From NCBI GenBank assembly GCA_004835665.1, contig RBKR01000001.1, positions 2,356,001 to 2,420,000 on the forward strand: a stretch of DNA of 64,000 nt, in the 5' to 3' direction. This DNA comes from Phoma sp. XZ068 (taxonomy: Eukaryota; Ascomycota; Dothideomycetes; Pleosporales; Didymellaceae). The position numbers and the translations under genes are program-made. The notes under the pieces were generated by a model, which was not told where the DNA came from, made no database searches, and saw only the letters and a list, made by a program, of their open reading frames with translations. This document shows, in pieces, positions 51,366 through 63,228 of this stretch; position 1 is the first letter of the stretch, and every line of letters starts with the position of its first letter.

Positions 51366-53453
51366 ATGGTAATGTGTCTTGCATCAATTGATATTCTTAG
51401 CATAGCTAACGGTCCACAGGCTTCTGCATATAATCCAAAAGATGACTTCGACATCGTCGAAGCAGACATTGCCTCGCACATGGCCGCACTTGCTTCCGGA
51501 GCGACCACATCCACATCACTTGTGACCAGCTATCTGAATCGAATTGCAGCATACGATATTGCCGGGAACTTGAACGCTTTTACGGTTTTCAATGACAAAG
51601 TTTACGAAGAAGCAGCAGCCTCTGATGCCCGAAGAGCCCAAGGACTATCACCTCGGCCACTAGAGGGTATACCCTACACCATCAAAGATAGCTACAAGTA
51701 CCTCGGTCTCAGCGTTACGGATGGATCGCCTGCACTCAAAGGTGTCATGTCGAATGAAGACTCGACGCTTGCAAAGAGGTTAAGGGACTCTGGTGCAGTA
51801 CTTCTGGGAAAGACGAACATGCCACCTATGGCTGCTGGTGGCATGCAGAGAGGATTGTATGGGCGTGCTGAGTCGCCCTACAACTCGAAATATCTCACAG
51901 CGGCCTTTTCTTCAGGATCATCCAATGGTGCGGCAACGTCTTTGGCGAGCAGCATGGCGGTTTTTGGTCTGGGAAGCGAAACCGTGAGTTCTGGACGAAG
52001 TCCGGCCAGCAACAACGCACTCGTATGCTACACGCCATCGAAGGGGGTCTTGAGCTGCAGAGGTCTTGTGCCGCTGTACGTGACGTGTGACGTACCAGCG
52101 CCGTACACGCGCTCAGTTGGCGATATGCTGGCACTGCTCGATGTGATTGCAGTACCCGACGAAGAAACGAGGGGTGACTTTTACAGAGAGCAGGAATTCG
52201 TTCCAATTCCTGGTCCACCGAAGATCGAGTACTCGTTACTGAAGAATGCGGGTGCTTTGAAGGGCATGAGAGTTGGAGTTCCGAAGATGTATGTTGGACA
52301 AAAAGACTCAGATCCGTATGCAAAGCACCCATACGTCTCACCTGAAGTCATCTCGGTGTGGAAACAAACAGCGAAAGACCTCGAGGCTTCCGGCGCAGAG
52401 GTAGTCTACACCGATTTCCCACTAGTCACGAACTACGAGAATGACTCTGTCTCGCATGAAGCCAACAACGTTGCTGGCGCACCCTCCAACTGGAACCATG
52501 TAGAACGCGGAGTTCTGATCGCGAAAGCGTGGAACACGTTTCTCGTACAAAACAACGACCCCACTATCAAGAGCCTGAAGGACATCGAAGACTCTGCTAT
52601 GCTATTCGCCAAGCCTAAGCCATATGTTCCAGACACCTTCCTCGAAGTGCGCAATTGGATCGATTACGCCGGCCTACCCTCACTCCTGCAACAAATTGAA
52701 GGCGAATCGGTTTTCGACGTCCCTGGTCTCGAACAAGCAGTCAAAGCCCTTGAAGCACAACGTAAGCGCGATCTTGAAGACTGGATGGCAGACAACAACC
52801 TCGACATCATTGCATTCCCGGCACAGGGCGATGTAGGAATAGCGGATCTAGAGTTCAATCTGGAAAGCACGAAGCACAGTCTACAGAACGGTGTCAAGTA
52901 CTCAAACGGTAACAGAGCGATACGACATCTTGGTGTTCCAACGGTCAGTGTACCGATGGGTGTTTTGGAGGGGAAAGACATGCCTGTCAATATCACTTTT
53001 GCTGGAAGAGCGTATGAGGATCCGAAATTGTTGGAGTGCGCTTATGCGTTTGAGCAAGCAACTAAAAGGAGGATCAGCCCACCGCTACAACCACTTGCTA
53101 CGGACTTCGCAAAGCCAGGTACAAGGCATGATGGAAATGGAACATTGGGGCTCTCAGTGGATCTTCGTACATCCAAGCTGGGTGATGGAAAGGTTCAGCT
53201 CGACATCAGTGGAACAAGCGCTATTGATGGCAAGGACAGGGATGTACAAGTCTTCATTGATGGGTATGAGGTGTGGAAGGACAAAGTGGTGACAGAGACT
53301 TGGAAAATTCGTCTGGAACATACACCAGTGCGACCAGAGTGTTTGGGCTGGGATCTTAAGCCGTTGCCACCGAAGAAGGCTATGGTTATAGTCATAGCAA
53401 GCTGTCCAGGCGTGCAAGATGAGGCAAGGCTCCTGTGGGCAGCGGTGGCATAG
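51366..53453 (+). CDS. amidase signature family enzyme
   Basis: Open frame of 695 codons. The first 54 bases read ATG then GTAATG...GCTAAC...CCACAG, a perfect-looking 51-nt intron (51369-51419) that keeps frame; splicing gives MASAYNPKDD and 678 aa, retention gives 695 aa, and I favour splicing. Amidases hydrolyse amides through a Ser-cisSer-Lys triad: lysine in PYTIKDSY, cis-serine in SSGSSNG, nucleophile in SETVSSGRSPA. The usual GGSSGG and DTGGSIR loops are altered, but the three residues stand in the right places. About 80 residues past the normal end (from ~600) form an extra beta-rich domain with VQVFIDGYEVWKD. No signal peptide. Substrate unknown; fungal members range from acetamidase to fatty-acid amide hydrolase-like enzymes. 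Confidence 0.88.
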   Translation: MVMCLASIDILSIANGPQASAYNPKDDFDIVEADIASHMAALASGATTSTSLVTSYLNRIAAYDIAGNLNAFTVFNDKVYEEAAASDARRAQGLSPRPLEGIPYTIKDSYKYLGLSVTDGSPALKGVMSNEDSTLAKRLRDSGAVLLGKTNMPPMAAGGMQRGLYGRAESPYNSKYLTAAFSSGSSNGAATSLASSMAVFGLGSETVSSGRSPASNNALVCYTPSKGVLSCRGLVPLYVTCDVPAPYTRSVGDMLALLDVIAVPDEETRGDFYREQEFVPIPGPPKIEYSLLKNAGALKGMRVGVPKMYVGQKDSDPYAKHPYVSPEVISVWKQTAKDLEASGAEVVYTDFPLVTNYENDSVSHEANNVAGAPSNWNHVERGVLIAKAWNTFLVQNNDPTIKSLKDIEDSAMLFAKPKPYVPDTFLEVRNWIDYAGLPSLLQQIEGESVFDVPGLEQAVKALEAQRKRDLEDWMADNNLDIIAFPAQGDVGIADLEFNLESTKHSLQNGVKYSNGNRAIRHLGVPTVSVPMGVLEGKDMPVNITFAGRAYEDPKLLECAYAFEQATKRRISPPLQPLATDFAKPGTRHDGNGTLGLSVDLRTSKLGDGKVQLDISGTSAIDGKDRDVQVFIDGYEVWKDKVVTETWKIRLEHTPVRPECLGWDLKPLPPKKAMVIVIASCPGVQDEARLLWAAVA

Positions 53454-54227
53454 ATTTAAACAAATGCTGTGGTTGTGTGCTAGTCATTGAGCATGTGCTG
53501 CCAGTAGTCTGCGCCCAAAAAGCTGTGGCCCTGGTTACTGCATGGACTAGGGGCGCATAAAGACGAGATACATCCCTCATATAGGCGTCTATGACAGCTT
53601 CAGTAATCAAAGGTATCCTAATGTATAGCTTAAGCAGTAGGACAAGCCAACCGCCGTATTGGCGTTGAGAGTGGCCGTTCCAGGCCCGAGTTTCTATTAG
53701 TTTGCTACTCCAGCCTTTGTCTTTCACCTACTGTCCCTATTTCCACTTCCGCTGATCCGCACCTCGCTCATCTTTTCCAATAGCTTGTGTAATTTCTGGG
53801 TCACCTTAAGCTATACTCAACAGTCTAGCGACCAAGCTGCCTTCGTCATGTGATAAGAAACCCACCGACCTGTTTGCCGTCATGTACGAGCAACTGCAGG
53901 GCAAGGGTCCCAGACAATCTGAACTGGCATTCTTCTCTCATTGGCTCGCCTTGAGTCATCCCGTGAGGGTATATATGAACAAGACCAGCAGACCCAGGCG
54001 GTAGGCCAAAAATGAGCTTGGCACCGCTTGAGCAACCTTCACCTCACTGCAAAAAGTCACATGCTAGTCTTGGCTGCCTACAAGCACGTCCCCTTCTCTG
54101 TGTAAAACCCTTCAATCACGGGTTGCACCTGTAAACATCTCACCTTGAGTACAAGCCGACTGTTCTAGACTAGAGATGGCTACTAGTGAGGGCCAAGCTC
54201 ATCTTCAGTAAGCCCATCTATCCCAGA
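53454..54227. other. intergenic, no gene seen
   Basis: 774 bases between the amidase and the zinc-finger gene. ATG codons at 54177 and nearby do not open a usable frame. No repeat seen. Confidence 0.45.
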
Positions 54228-56787
54228 ATGAATTCATCATTTGTTTACAGCCTCCAAAGTAGCATGAGTGACGCACACGTCGAAGGTGATCGCGAGGTTG
54301 AGGCTGCCGCACACGCTGGAGAAGAAGCTTCGATTAGCGATCTGGTAGACACCACAAAAAAGATTACTTGCCCACACTGCAGCAACACCTATATGACGAA
54401 GAATGGTCTTGGTGTACGCTACCTTCTCACCTTGGGCAAACCACTTACTTAATCACCTCACAGCGCCACCTCCAAAGCACTGAAAATGCTTGTGCAAAGA
54501 AACGACTCGCTCAAGAACAGGAGTCAGAAAGTCAGTGCAAGCCGAGATGGGCGTGCTCTCGATGTGGAAAGGACTGCAGCACTAGCAACTCCGTCGAAGT
54601 AGGTCTCAAACACGCTCTGTAGTAATAGTTATTGACACTACAATCAGCGCCACATTAGCAATTCATGCTGGAAGAACTGTGACGAGTGTGTGGCTGATCA
54701 ATTGACCCGTTGTGACAGTACGACTACCGCTGGCTCCTGTCGAAATTGCGAAGTTCAAGGACGCTCATGCACAAAGCATTCATCAGCAATTCCAGACTCG
54801 ACGCCCCAACCTTGGATTGGCCCAGCCACTCAACAACAGCGGAAAGGATCTAAAGGTGAGGAGACGACACCCGAATCTCAACAGAAGCCGGCGAAGCGCA
54901 AGGGTCCGGTAAGTCGGGAAACGAGCGCAGGAGAAGCGCCTCATGTCAAGCGCCGGATCCCAGTTGGACAAGAACTGATTGATCATGGCTTTGGCCGCAC
55001 CCGTAATCCCTTAGGGGGTCAAGCATACGTTCCACCGGTGGCTAAGGAGGTCGCTGTGTCAGACTGGCTAAAAGAGCAGTCAAACAAGGGTAGGTTGATG
55101 CTCCTGGATCTTTGGTTGTTCTGAATTTGAGCTTTTTTTTCGCGGAAGGGTAAAGGCAACTACTAATCTGGCAACAGCTGCTTGTGCAGCCTCAAATCAA
55201 GATCAGGCCCAGCATCACTCGCTGCAGCAAGCTCAGGCTACCTTCGCCCAAAACCACCCCAAGAGCGAGCAGCCCGACCAGTTTATCAAACCGTCGCAAA
55301 TCTTTGGTCGCGCTCTCCCACCATCTGCCAATTTTCCCCCCTCCCAGAACAGCAATGAGGGACCCACGCCATACTACCAGCAGTCCATGTCTCTTTCGCA
55401 GCCATTTCGAACCTACCGTACTCTGGAGGGCGGCCTGACGGCTTATCAGCGTTCGTCGAACATTCCAGATCTGCCACCACCTGTGGATCTCCCGGCTTTG
55501 AAAGGACGTCCCATCGTGCAACTCGACCGCTTATTCCTTCAGATGCAGGCCGCTCGCCAGCAACGTGTAGCCCATGATATTCAAATAACAAAACCCTTCA
55601 GCCCACACAATAGAACGAGACTTGATTCACCGTTCGAATTGGGTGGGCCATTGAATCTTGATGGACAAGACATGGCTCCGAGTCGAGGTGTCCGCAGTAC
55701 GGTCAGGATCCACTTGTCCATACGAAAATTGACACTGCTTACACATACCCAGCCTTTCCTTCAGCAATTTGAGGCTAGCAACATTAGTCAGGGTGACTCT
55801 ATTCTCACACTAAAGGTCCATAGCAACACCCACGACAGGAATGGCCAACCCATCTTCTCGATCCTCCGCATCGATCGTGATGAGATCTTCGGTCCACGCC
55901 TCAATGCCTATTGCGCCAACCGAGGCAAAGAATTTGGTGTACACTGGGTGTTCGTCTATCGCTATCAAGCCGCCACCTACGAGGAACCTGAACAGGAACT
56001 GCAGATGACTCTCACATGGGACATGACTCCGAACAGTGTCAAAGACATGAACTTTCCTTGCATGGCCATGCACAACCTGGACACAATCTATGTCATGATT
56101 GTCAATACCGTCACATCAGCACATACCAACAGACGCATAACTGAGGGCGGTCCTGTGCAGTCTCCAGGTCCCCAGGTCAGCCACCAAGAGGTGGACATCA
56201 CCAACGGCGAGACGACTGTCTACCAGGACCCTGATGTCAATCTCCAGTGGTACCAAGCTATTGAGCAGCACGCTAGTCGTCTACGCGTTGGTTAGAATAA
56301 GATGAAGGCAATTATGATCTAGCAATAGTAGCAAATATATGCGAAGAATCGAGAACTCGCGCACCAAAATCGCGTCATGGGCCAGCTCACTTCACTAAGC
56401 AAACAGCTCCGCGAACGCATGCAGCAGCTGCCCCCCACCGCCGGGATTCCTGCTTCGAATCAGCGCCCTCAAGGTCCTGCTAGCCGTGTCGTCCGTTCGC
56501 ACCCTCGCCCTCGTCTGCAGCAGCCGGCTCCGCAGCGCCCAAGCACCAACCCGACGTCATTCGAGGCGCAGAGCGAAGCGGTACGAGATATTCCAGATCA
56601 GATGTCGCAGGACCTTGAGTCGTTGCAATTACCAGGCTTCTCAACCAACTTCCCTGTCCCTGGTTACGCTCACCAGCCGAACATGAACGCAGCGCACAAC
56701 GGCAATGTCCAAGACCAAGTTCGCATCCACGAAGCCGTTGACAAGGTTACGCTGGAGGACCATACTAAGGAGATGGATGAGGATTAG
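54228..56787 (+). CDS. composite zinc-finger protein: two CxxC..H..C fingers plus Zn2Cys6-like cluster
   Basis: Exons 54228-54413, 54464-54598, 54648-55089, 55178-56286 and probably 56332-56787. Splicing creates two successive fingers of the type C-P-H-C...GLGRHLQ(x5)C and C-S-R-C-G-K...SVERHIS(x2)C, both junctions falling inside the finger, followed at once by CDECVADQLTRC...CRNCEVQGRSC, which approximates a Zn2Cys6 cluster (x7 in place of x6 in the first spacer). A Gln/Pro-rich disordered region (to ~55400), a beta-rich globular region (55600-56280) and a C-terminal coiled-coil-like tail (AKNRELAHQNRVMG) follow. If the last intron (56287-56331, weak donor GTTGGT) is not used, the protein ends at 56295. 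It is probably a nuclear DNA-binding regulator; family not recognised. Start could also be the ATG at 54264. Confidence 0.65.
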
Positions 56788-57157
56788 AGTCTGATACTTG
56801 TAGCGACAGTCCTGTGTTATGACATGTACCTACTTTTCTCGTTACGGTATAGATGTCAAAACGTAAATTACGCATCGCGCAACGTCGAGCATGACTACCA
56901 ATACGTTGGTGTATTAAGGGTGTAGTAATCCAAATATTACAAGTGTGTAAGCGTCAGTCATTCGACTGTAAGCAGGCTGTTCGATGCCGAATAGATACAA
57001 TGAAAATGAATTCAAATGCAAACAAGCCAAACACAAACATGCCGCCAGGTGACAGAGAAACCCTAGGAAACAGCAAGGAATTGGACAAATGAGCATCTAA
57101 CCTGCTTGATAAACACCTCATGCGCTACAGCGATCCCTCGAGCAATCTCCACTCGTA
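56788..57157. other. intergenic between convergent genes
   Basis: 370 bases, 3' regions of both neighbours; nothing else seen. Confidence 0.5.
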
Positions 57158-58000
57158 TCAAAAAATCTCCAGTCCTTCAAAGTCAACACACAGGTTTCTC
57201 GTCCCCACACTTGGGCCACCATTTCTCATATCAAACATACTGACCCCGAAATTCGCAGGTCTACTCGCATACACTCCAACTCTTATAGCTTTATCCTCCA
57301 CGCCCCAGAAAAACCACGTGACTTCCCGCAGCTTCTTCCACCCCAGCATCTCGTCTTCATACCAGACCCACAGGGCACAGCCAATCCGTTCGATCTTGAC
57401 ACGTAGGTCGAGACGTCGCGCGTGATAGGCTGGAAGTGATGTAAGAGCCCAATCAGCCCCTTCTGAGTTGGCGACCACAGATGTCGCATGGCAGGCGTTG
57501 TTGCAGAATTCGAGACCGACTTTGACCCATTTCGATGCTGGCGCGGGCGCAACGTATGCTGGTGGGGGACCGTGTGCTGGGACGGGTTGGTGGCCTGATT
57601 CCGGGATCGGTATCCGCGAGTTTGAACTTCTCCTTCTGTGATGAAGTGCATTCGAAACCGGCACGGGGGTTGTGCTATTGTTGAGCGAAATTGCAACCAC
57701 ACTAGGTGCTTCTGATGATGCTACAGTCGGTGTGATTTGGCCTGGCGGTGCCCCAGCAAAGATGACAAGCCCTCCTTGGTCCCATTCAAGTTCCCAATCG
57801 GCAGAGACAGTGACCTCGGCTGCTATGAATGGGTTGCGCAATGCTGTGTAGAGTACGGGTGCGGTTGAGGTGTCTCGAGAAGGTGGCTTCCTCCACAAAT
57901 CCGTGTTTGGAGGCGCGGATAGCGTGAACGAGCCCATATATTCTGGCACGACACCGCTCGGCACATTGAGAGCTGTGAAGGATGAACTAGCTGGTGGCAT
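57158..58000 (-). CDS. DUF1349-like beta-sandwich protein
   Basis: 280 aa from the ATG at 58000; the frame continues upstream to 58252 but only with a GTG, so an additional 5' exon cannot be excluded. The fold is all-beta with YTALRNPFIAAEVTVSADWELEWDQGGLVIFAG near the start and WVKVGLEF, GCALWVWYED, WKKLREVTWFF, RVGVYASRP and CVDFEGLEIF at the end, which fits the concanavalin-like DUF1349 family. A ~60-residue Ser/Pro/His-rich insert (PVSNALHHRRRSSNSRIPIPESG) interrupts the sandwich. Function is unknown for fungal members; no signal peptide. Tail to tail with the zinc-finger gene. Confidence 0.7.
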   Translation of the reverse strand: MPPASSSFTALNVPSGVVPEYMGSFTLSAPPNTDLWRKPPSRDTSTAPVLYTALRNPFIAAEVTVSADWELEWDQGGLVIFAGAPPGQITPTVASSEAPSVVAISLNNSTTPVPVSNALHHRRRSSNSRIPIPESGHQPVPAHGPPPAYVAPAPASKWVKVGLEFCNNACHATSVVANSEGADWALTSLPAYHARRLDLRVKIERIGCALWVWYEDEMLGWKKLREVTWFFWGVEDKAIRVGVYASRPANFGVSMFDMRNGGPSVGTRNLCVDFEGLEIF

Positions 58001-61000
58001 TTCCAACGTGCGCTTGAGTGGAATCCCCGTTGTCGTCCCAACGATCCAGACGCCTGCTTCTCTTCCCAAGACCGTGAACGATCTGTTTATCCTGCAGCAC
58101 AATCCGTAGTGAGTATAGGGTAAAGGTCTGAGATTCGCGGCAGTATGTCCCCGCAAAATCGTGATGATCAGAGATGGTCGTTTAGCCTTGGGCTGTGTCA
58201 CCTGGACTGGCTGGTCATTCGCTTTGTTTGTGGACGGTTGCAGCAAAGCCACATGTAAGCTGACTTGTCCAAATTACCAGCGCACCAGATCTGCAGGAAG
58301 GATCGTGAAAGGTCCGCGCGGATCTCGTTAGGCCTGTTTCGTCGTCAGCCTTGAAGCATCTTATAGTGAAGTTCACAATACGCCACGCCACACCACGCCT
58401 TGCAGCACGGCGCCCAAAGCCGCATTCTGCATTCGCCACCGCACAAGGCGGATTTGAAGCACGTATGAAGATGCTGATGCTTACCTCAAGACTAAGAGGA
58501 GTATGTAGAAACGTTGAAATGGCTGGCTGACGAACGGCGCTGGAGGCGCGGGAGCTGTAGTCGTTGACCGATTTGCAGTACGGAGAGAGCGAGCGGCAAA
58601 GAAACGCAGCTGTGATATCGTCAAGCTAGCGAAAACCTCAATACTGATCATGTAAGTATTTGCCGTTGCGAAAGACCACGATGCGGTTCTTGGCTGCATG
58701 CATGGTTGTTACTGGTGTTCCACTCAAGCTGAATGCTCTCGCTTCCTATGCAGCAGCGCACACCGGCTGTGGATTGTCATTGCGGGAGAGCGACAAGCCG
58801 GTCTCTAGCATCGTGCGGCTGCAACCCTAATGAGCCTATGGCACGGCGAGGACGATGCTGTCCGGAGAACGAGCCTGCGGCGCGATGCGAGTGAGGCGTT
58901 GAAGTGTACCTTGTCAGCACAAGAAAATACTCATCGCCGCACGTTGCCGCCCGCCCGTTACGTGGACGCCGCAATCCAACGTCGAAGACGACCCATCTTC
59001 ACTGCCGTAAGCTCAAGGCAGCACTGGCAATGGCTCGAGCATGGTTCGTGGTTGTCTGCATGAATGTTGGGCGAGAGGGCGACGCTGTGCATCAGGAGAA
59101 CGGTTCATGCCGCTCGAGAGGGCTTAGTTGCTGCTGAGTTGTCGTCGTGCAACGAAGGAGATGCTCTGCAGGCGCAAGGAACGCTCTTAGCAGTGCAGCG
59201 ACAGCTTTTTCCTCATTGGGGGCCATGTCTGCACTCGTATTCGTGCAGCGCTAAAAGAGGCAAGGACGACGTTGACGCGTGGGAGCGACGTGGACATTTA
59301 CGGAAGTGGCTGATGGCGGCAGCCCCATTGTCAAATCATTGGCCTTGTAACAGTACCCTTGGATCATTTGCATCACTTGTCTTGTGTATCCCGTTTAGTA
59401 CAGAGAAGGAGAAGAGCGCAACGTGAGGTACGATTGCAGTCATGGATCAGGAACAGATGCGCCGGACCAATACTACCAATATTGGACAGCATCATTGTGG
59501 GTATGTCTTAGATGTACCTCACTGCTGTACTCGGTATGTGCGCTTCAAATGGCCACTCGCAGCGCTATTATCTCGACAGAACCCTTGCAGGCTGGTACAT
59601 GGTTAGGTAGGCATTGGCATGGTCAACTTCGGTGTTAACAATGGTGGGCCGTTCCGCATCCTGGGTAAGCACGGAGTTGATACTTGATAGAGCTGATGTG
59701 TCCACAAAATAATTGTCTCAAGTCGGCATGCGGAAAAGCCCTGTGCAAAATGCCTTGATTGGAATCGTCACTGCACGATGACGCTTGTCAAAAATAGGAA
59801 CATCGAATTGTAATACGCTATCCGTTTGCAGTAATATCAGGAGATTCGCTTGGTGTAGCTTGACTGGCTCAATTGTCGCACAACGTAAACAAGTGAGCTG
59901 TATGGATGCCGACAGGACGTTCAACGTTCCGTGGATCTCGCGGAAACATGCAAGATCAGCGTACAAGGTGTGTATCATGGGATACTAATTCGTCAAGCGA
60001 GCGTGTACCAACTTCCACCGCATCGTATGAGTAGGTTGCTGGTTGATTGAGCGAGCATCCGGGAACTGAACACGCTCGTGCAGTGTCTAGCTTCATACTG
60101 GGTGCATTTGTACATCTACGACTTGCCCCCTGGTTGAGTAGCTAACGCTGCACAACGAGACGATTCACGATGCTGCTCGTCCACGCTACAAGATCTGTAT
60201 TAGTTTGAGTGTCTTGGGAAAATATGCGAGTGCCAAAGCCATGGTTCTCGGGTACATACCGGTCTGATGGTTCTGTAGATTGAGGGACCTGGTGTACCAT
60301 CGAGTCTTGCAGGGTCGAGGTTGTTCAGCATGGACCTGGTATTCAGAGAATTGTCCACGGCTATCTTATTACCATTAGCAGTGTCTAGCACTGGCGTGCC
60401 TCAGGGCGCAAGTGATAACTTAGCCAGTCCAGCAAACAGGACGAACCGCTGAACCTTCTATTGCCGCACTCCTTGTCTAATGCTGTGTCTCAAAGGATCT
60501 GCTGCTGTGCTTCATTGGCGCTAGCAGGTTTTTGTACACGTCGATTCCCAGCGGGCTGGAGACAGAACATACGGAGGAACGTTGCCCATCGTTAGGCCAT
60601 AGGCCGAGGTTGCTCGATCATCGGCGTCAGGAAGCTGGCAATACTGAGCATCATTAGCTGGATACCATAGTTCACAAGCTCCACTCCTACAGATTTACGG
60701 CACTCCCGAGCCTGGGGACAGGCTCTCACGCGGCTCTCGTGGAGAGGATGTACCTCAGCACCGGTGTTGAATGTATGGTGGAAGTGTGTTGGGTCTGCAG
60801 ACTGTAACCTACGAGGGGTCCAGGTTGATGGAACCATTCTATGGGCGGCGAGCGCTGCTAAGGGGCTTTGATGGAAAAGAAAAGCTCAGTGGAGTAGTAG
60901 CCAGTTTGTAAGTTCGAGCGCACTAAAAGTGGCCTTCAGACACTCCTCCATCTTTTGGCGCATACGTAAGCCCATCATACCATCTCTCGCCTGATCGTGC

Positions 61001-62265
61001 CAGCCGAGTCGCCGACATCAAGGCCACGCGCATGTGTACCGCCCAACATATTGATCGATCTACAGACCCACGAGAGAGGCTAAGGATACGTCGAAGCGTT
61101 TCACGGCTGCAGCAGAGGATGCATTGTTGCATATATTGTCCAGACCTTATTTGTTACTTTGAAGCTCGTCTTACTCGCCGATTTCTACCATTTGCTTGGG
61201 TGACCATGAAACCACATGTATTACTGCGTGCAGCCAGATGATACCCGGTCAATAGAGCTTTGATGAGAAGCGGGGAAGAACCTGCAAAGAGCAATCTCTG
61301 CTGCTCTCCCCAACGAAACTCCATTCGAGACTGGTACCGTTGGCCACACGATGATGTGACGACCGGTGAAGTTGCATCGCAACCGCATCACTCGGGAGGC
61401 TCATCCAGTCTAGACTGTCTCGAGGGTTGCCGTGCGATCCATGAGTCGTGACTCTCGCCAAATCGGGGTTGTTGCATGCTCGCGTAGATGTGCTTCGCAG
61501 CATGCAGCGCCCGAATCCTGACATGATCCCATGTAGTCGTTGTGGCATCAGAATGAGGAAAGTAATCGATACTTATCAGCCGCGAAGATATGCACTGCTT
61601 ATACACATGGAACTTCGCGATGATGCTTCATTGGGTGTTAGCTCAAATTATCGTACGATCTACAAACCGTCTTGGCTTATGAACCCGCAATTGTTAAAGG
61701 ATGATAGGCACAAAGACCAGGAAAGCCTCGCAGCGGCAAGGATAGGCCCGAAACGGGACTTTGTCCATGGGTACCTGCCCGTTTTGTTAGTCAAAAAGGG
61801 GAGCAGAAACTAATGAGGATTCGACGAATCAGAGACGAGTTGAGACATGCCACACTTTCCGATACCCACCATGTCCGATAGATCTGAGCAGACATGGGCA
61901 GTATTATACGCATGGTCGCTTTGACTATGGGTCGAGATGCTTCGCACAGGAAGGTATCTCGTTGGGTTCATGTGCCGAGAACTCAATCTCCACCTGAGTA
62001 TGCTGGGAAAACGGCAGGAGCCTGAGTCACGGACCACATGACGAGATCATGACCGTTGTTCGGAAGTGGCACGATTTTACTTGCTCGATGAAGCTATAGG
62101 TCATGTATATTCCCGGCGCTGGTGCAACGAAGAACCCACTCAATTCATCTGTGGATCAATTGCGTGTTCAGCGGGTACGGGATGGTAAGAGCGGTTTGCA
62201 GAGGCCAGAGGAGATATTCTACGAATCGAATGATTTCGAGTGTGCCTGGTAGAAAGCTTCGATGC
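58001..62265. other. 4.3 kb gene-poor region
   Basis: Only short overlapping open stretches on both strands; none has a domain, a signal peptide or a plausible intron chain. The longest plus-strand frames are 59064-59426 and 61448-61813, neither supported. No long AT-rich (RIP-like) block, tandem repeat or transposon end is apparent. Could hold non-coding RNA or highly decayed genes. Confidence 0.4.
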
Positions 62266-63228
62266 TTAGTCTCTGCGATAGACGTTGATACGTCGTGATA
62301 GCTCCGTAGACGAAGCATAAAGTTTCAGTCCGTGCTCTGCCAGTAAGCCGTCAAATGATGCTTCTGGTCGGTAGACCAGTTGCTTCAGGTTCTCACTAAA
62401 GTGTGGCGAGTGATTTGGGCGAATGGCTTTCTCGTACGAGTCCCATGTCTGCAGTTCAATCACCAAATATCCGCCAGGGCGGAGGGATGTTGCGCATTTC
62501 CCGAAGAAGGTCCTTACGCCATCATCGAGATGCTCCAGATGGATCCACTTGATCACACTGAGGGCCAGAATCACATCGTATGGGCCAGAGATGGCCCGGT
62601 CTGCCGATGCAACATAATCTGCGGAGACGAACTGTACGCAAGGCCACTCTGAGGTTGTTGACACGGGTGATGAGGTGCGCAAGGGCTTGCTCTTCGGCTC
62701 GACGCGGTATCCATGGGTAAGGACTGCCGATACAGGGTAGTAATCCACGATATATTGTGAGCCCCCAGTTGCAGAACGAGCACGTGAAGACCGTAGTGCC
62801 AGAAGTTTTTCGGCCTGGGCCACTAGCTTTGAGTCGATGTCGACGCCAGTGACTGATGCTGCATTAAAGTCGAAACCTATAACATGGGTCAATATGAGGA
62901 GCTTGGAGGTATAGTCGCTTAGAGCAGGAGCCGGGGGAACCCTTCCACTTACCAAGCTGGCAGGCCACATTTCCGGCGTTGCAACCCACGTCTAGGCAGG
63001 TCTTCGCGGTGAAGATCCCTGGGACTAGAGTGGTGAGCAGGTTTAGGCGGGCATCTAGTACATGCGTAGCTGATCCAGGAGCCCGTGACGGGCCCGTGTA
63101 GTCTGGGTGATGGGCATAAGCATTTGAGTAAGAGGCAACTGCCGAGGGATGCGAAGCTGGAACACGACACACACCAACCCAGGCCGCGGGGAGAGCTTAC
63201 TGGTGTAGTTTCCCCAGTTGGTGGCCAT
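62266..63228 (-). CDS. Bin3-type RNA 5'-gamma-phosphate methyltransferase (MePCE/BCDIN3 family)
   Basis: Exons 63228-63201, 63138-62953 and 62876-62266 (introns 62 and 76 nt), 274 aa. The family transfers methyl groups from SAM to the 5' phosphate of small RNAs such as U6 or 7SK. Signature elements: N-terminal MATNWGNYT (formed before the first splice; GNY is the family hallmark), DARLNLL, SAM-binding loop CLDVGCNAGNVACQLG, VTGVDIDSKLVAQAEK, then ALSVIKWIHLEHLDDGVRTFF and LRPGGYLVIELQTWDSYEKA, close to the Bin3 consensus of ALSVTKWIHLN and EPQxWxSY. The family Pro in EPQ is Leu here. No targeting signal; nuclear or cytosolic. Start is well fixed by the short first exon encoding the GNY motif. 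Confidence 0.88.
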
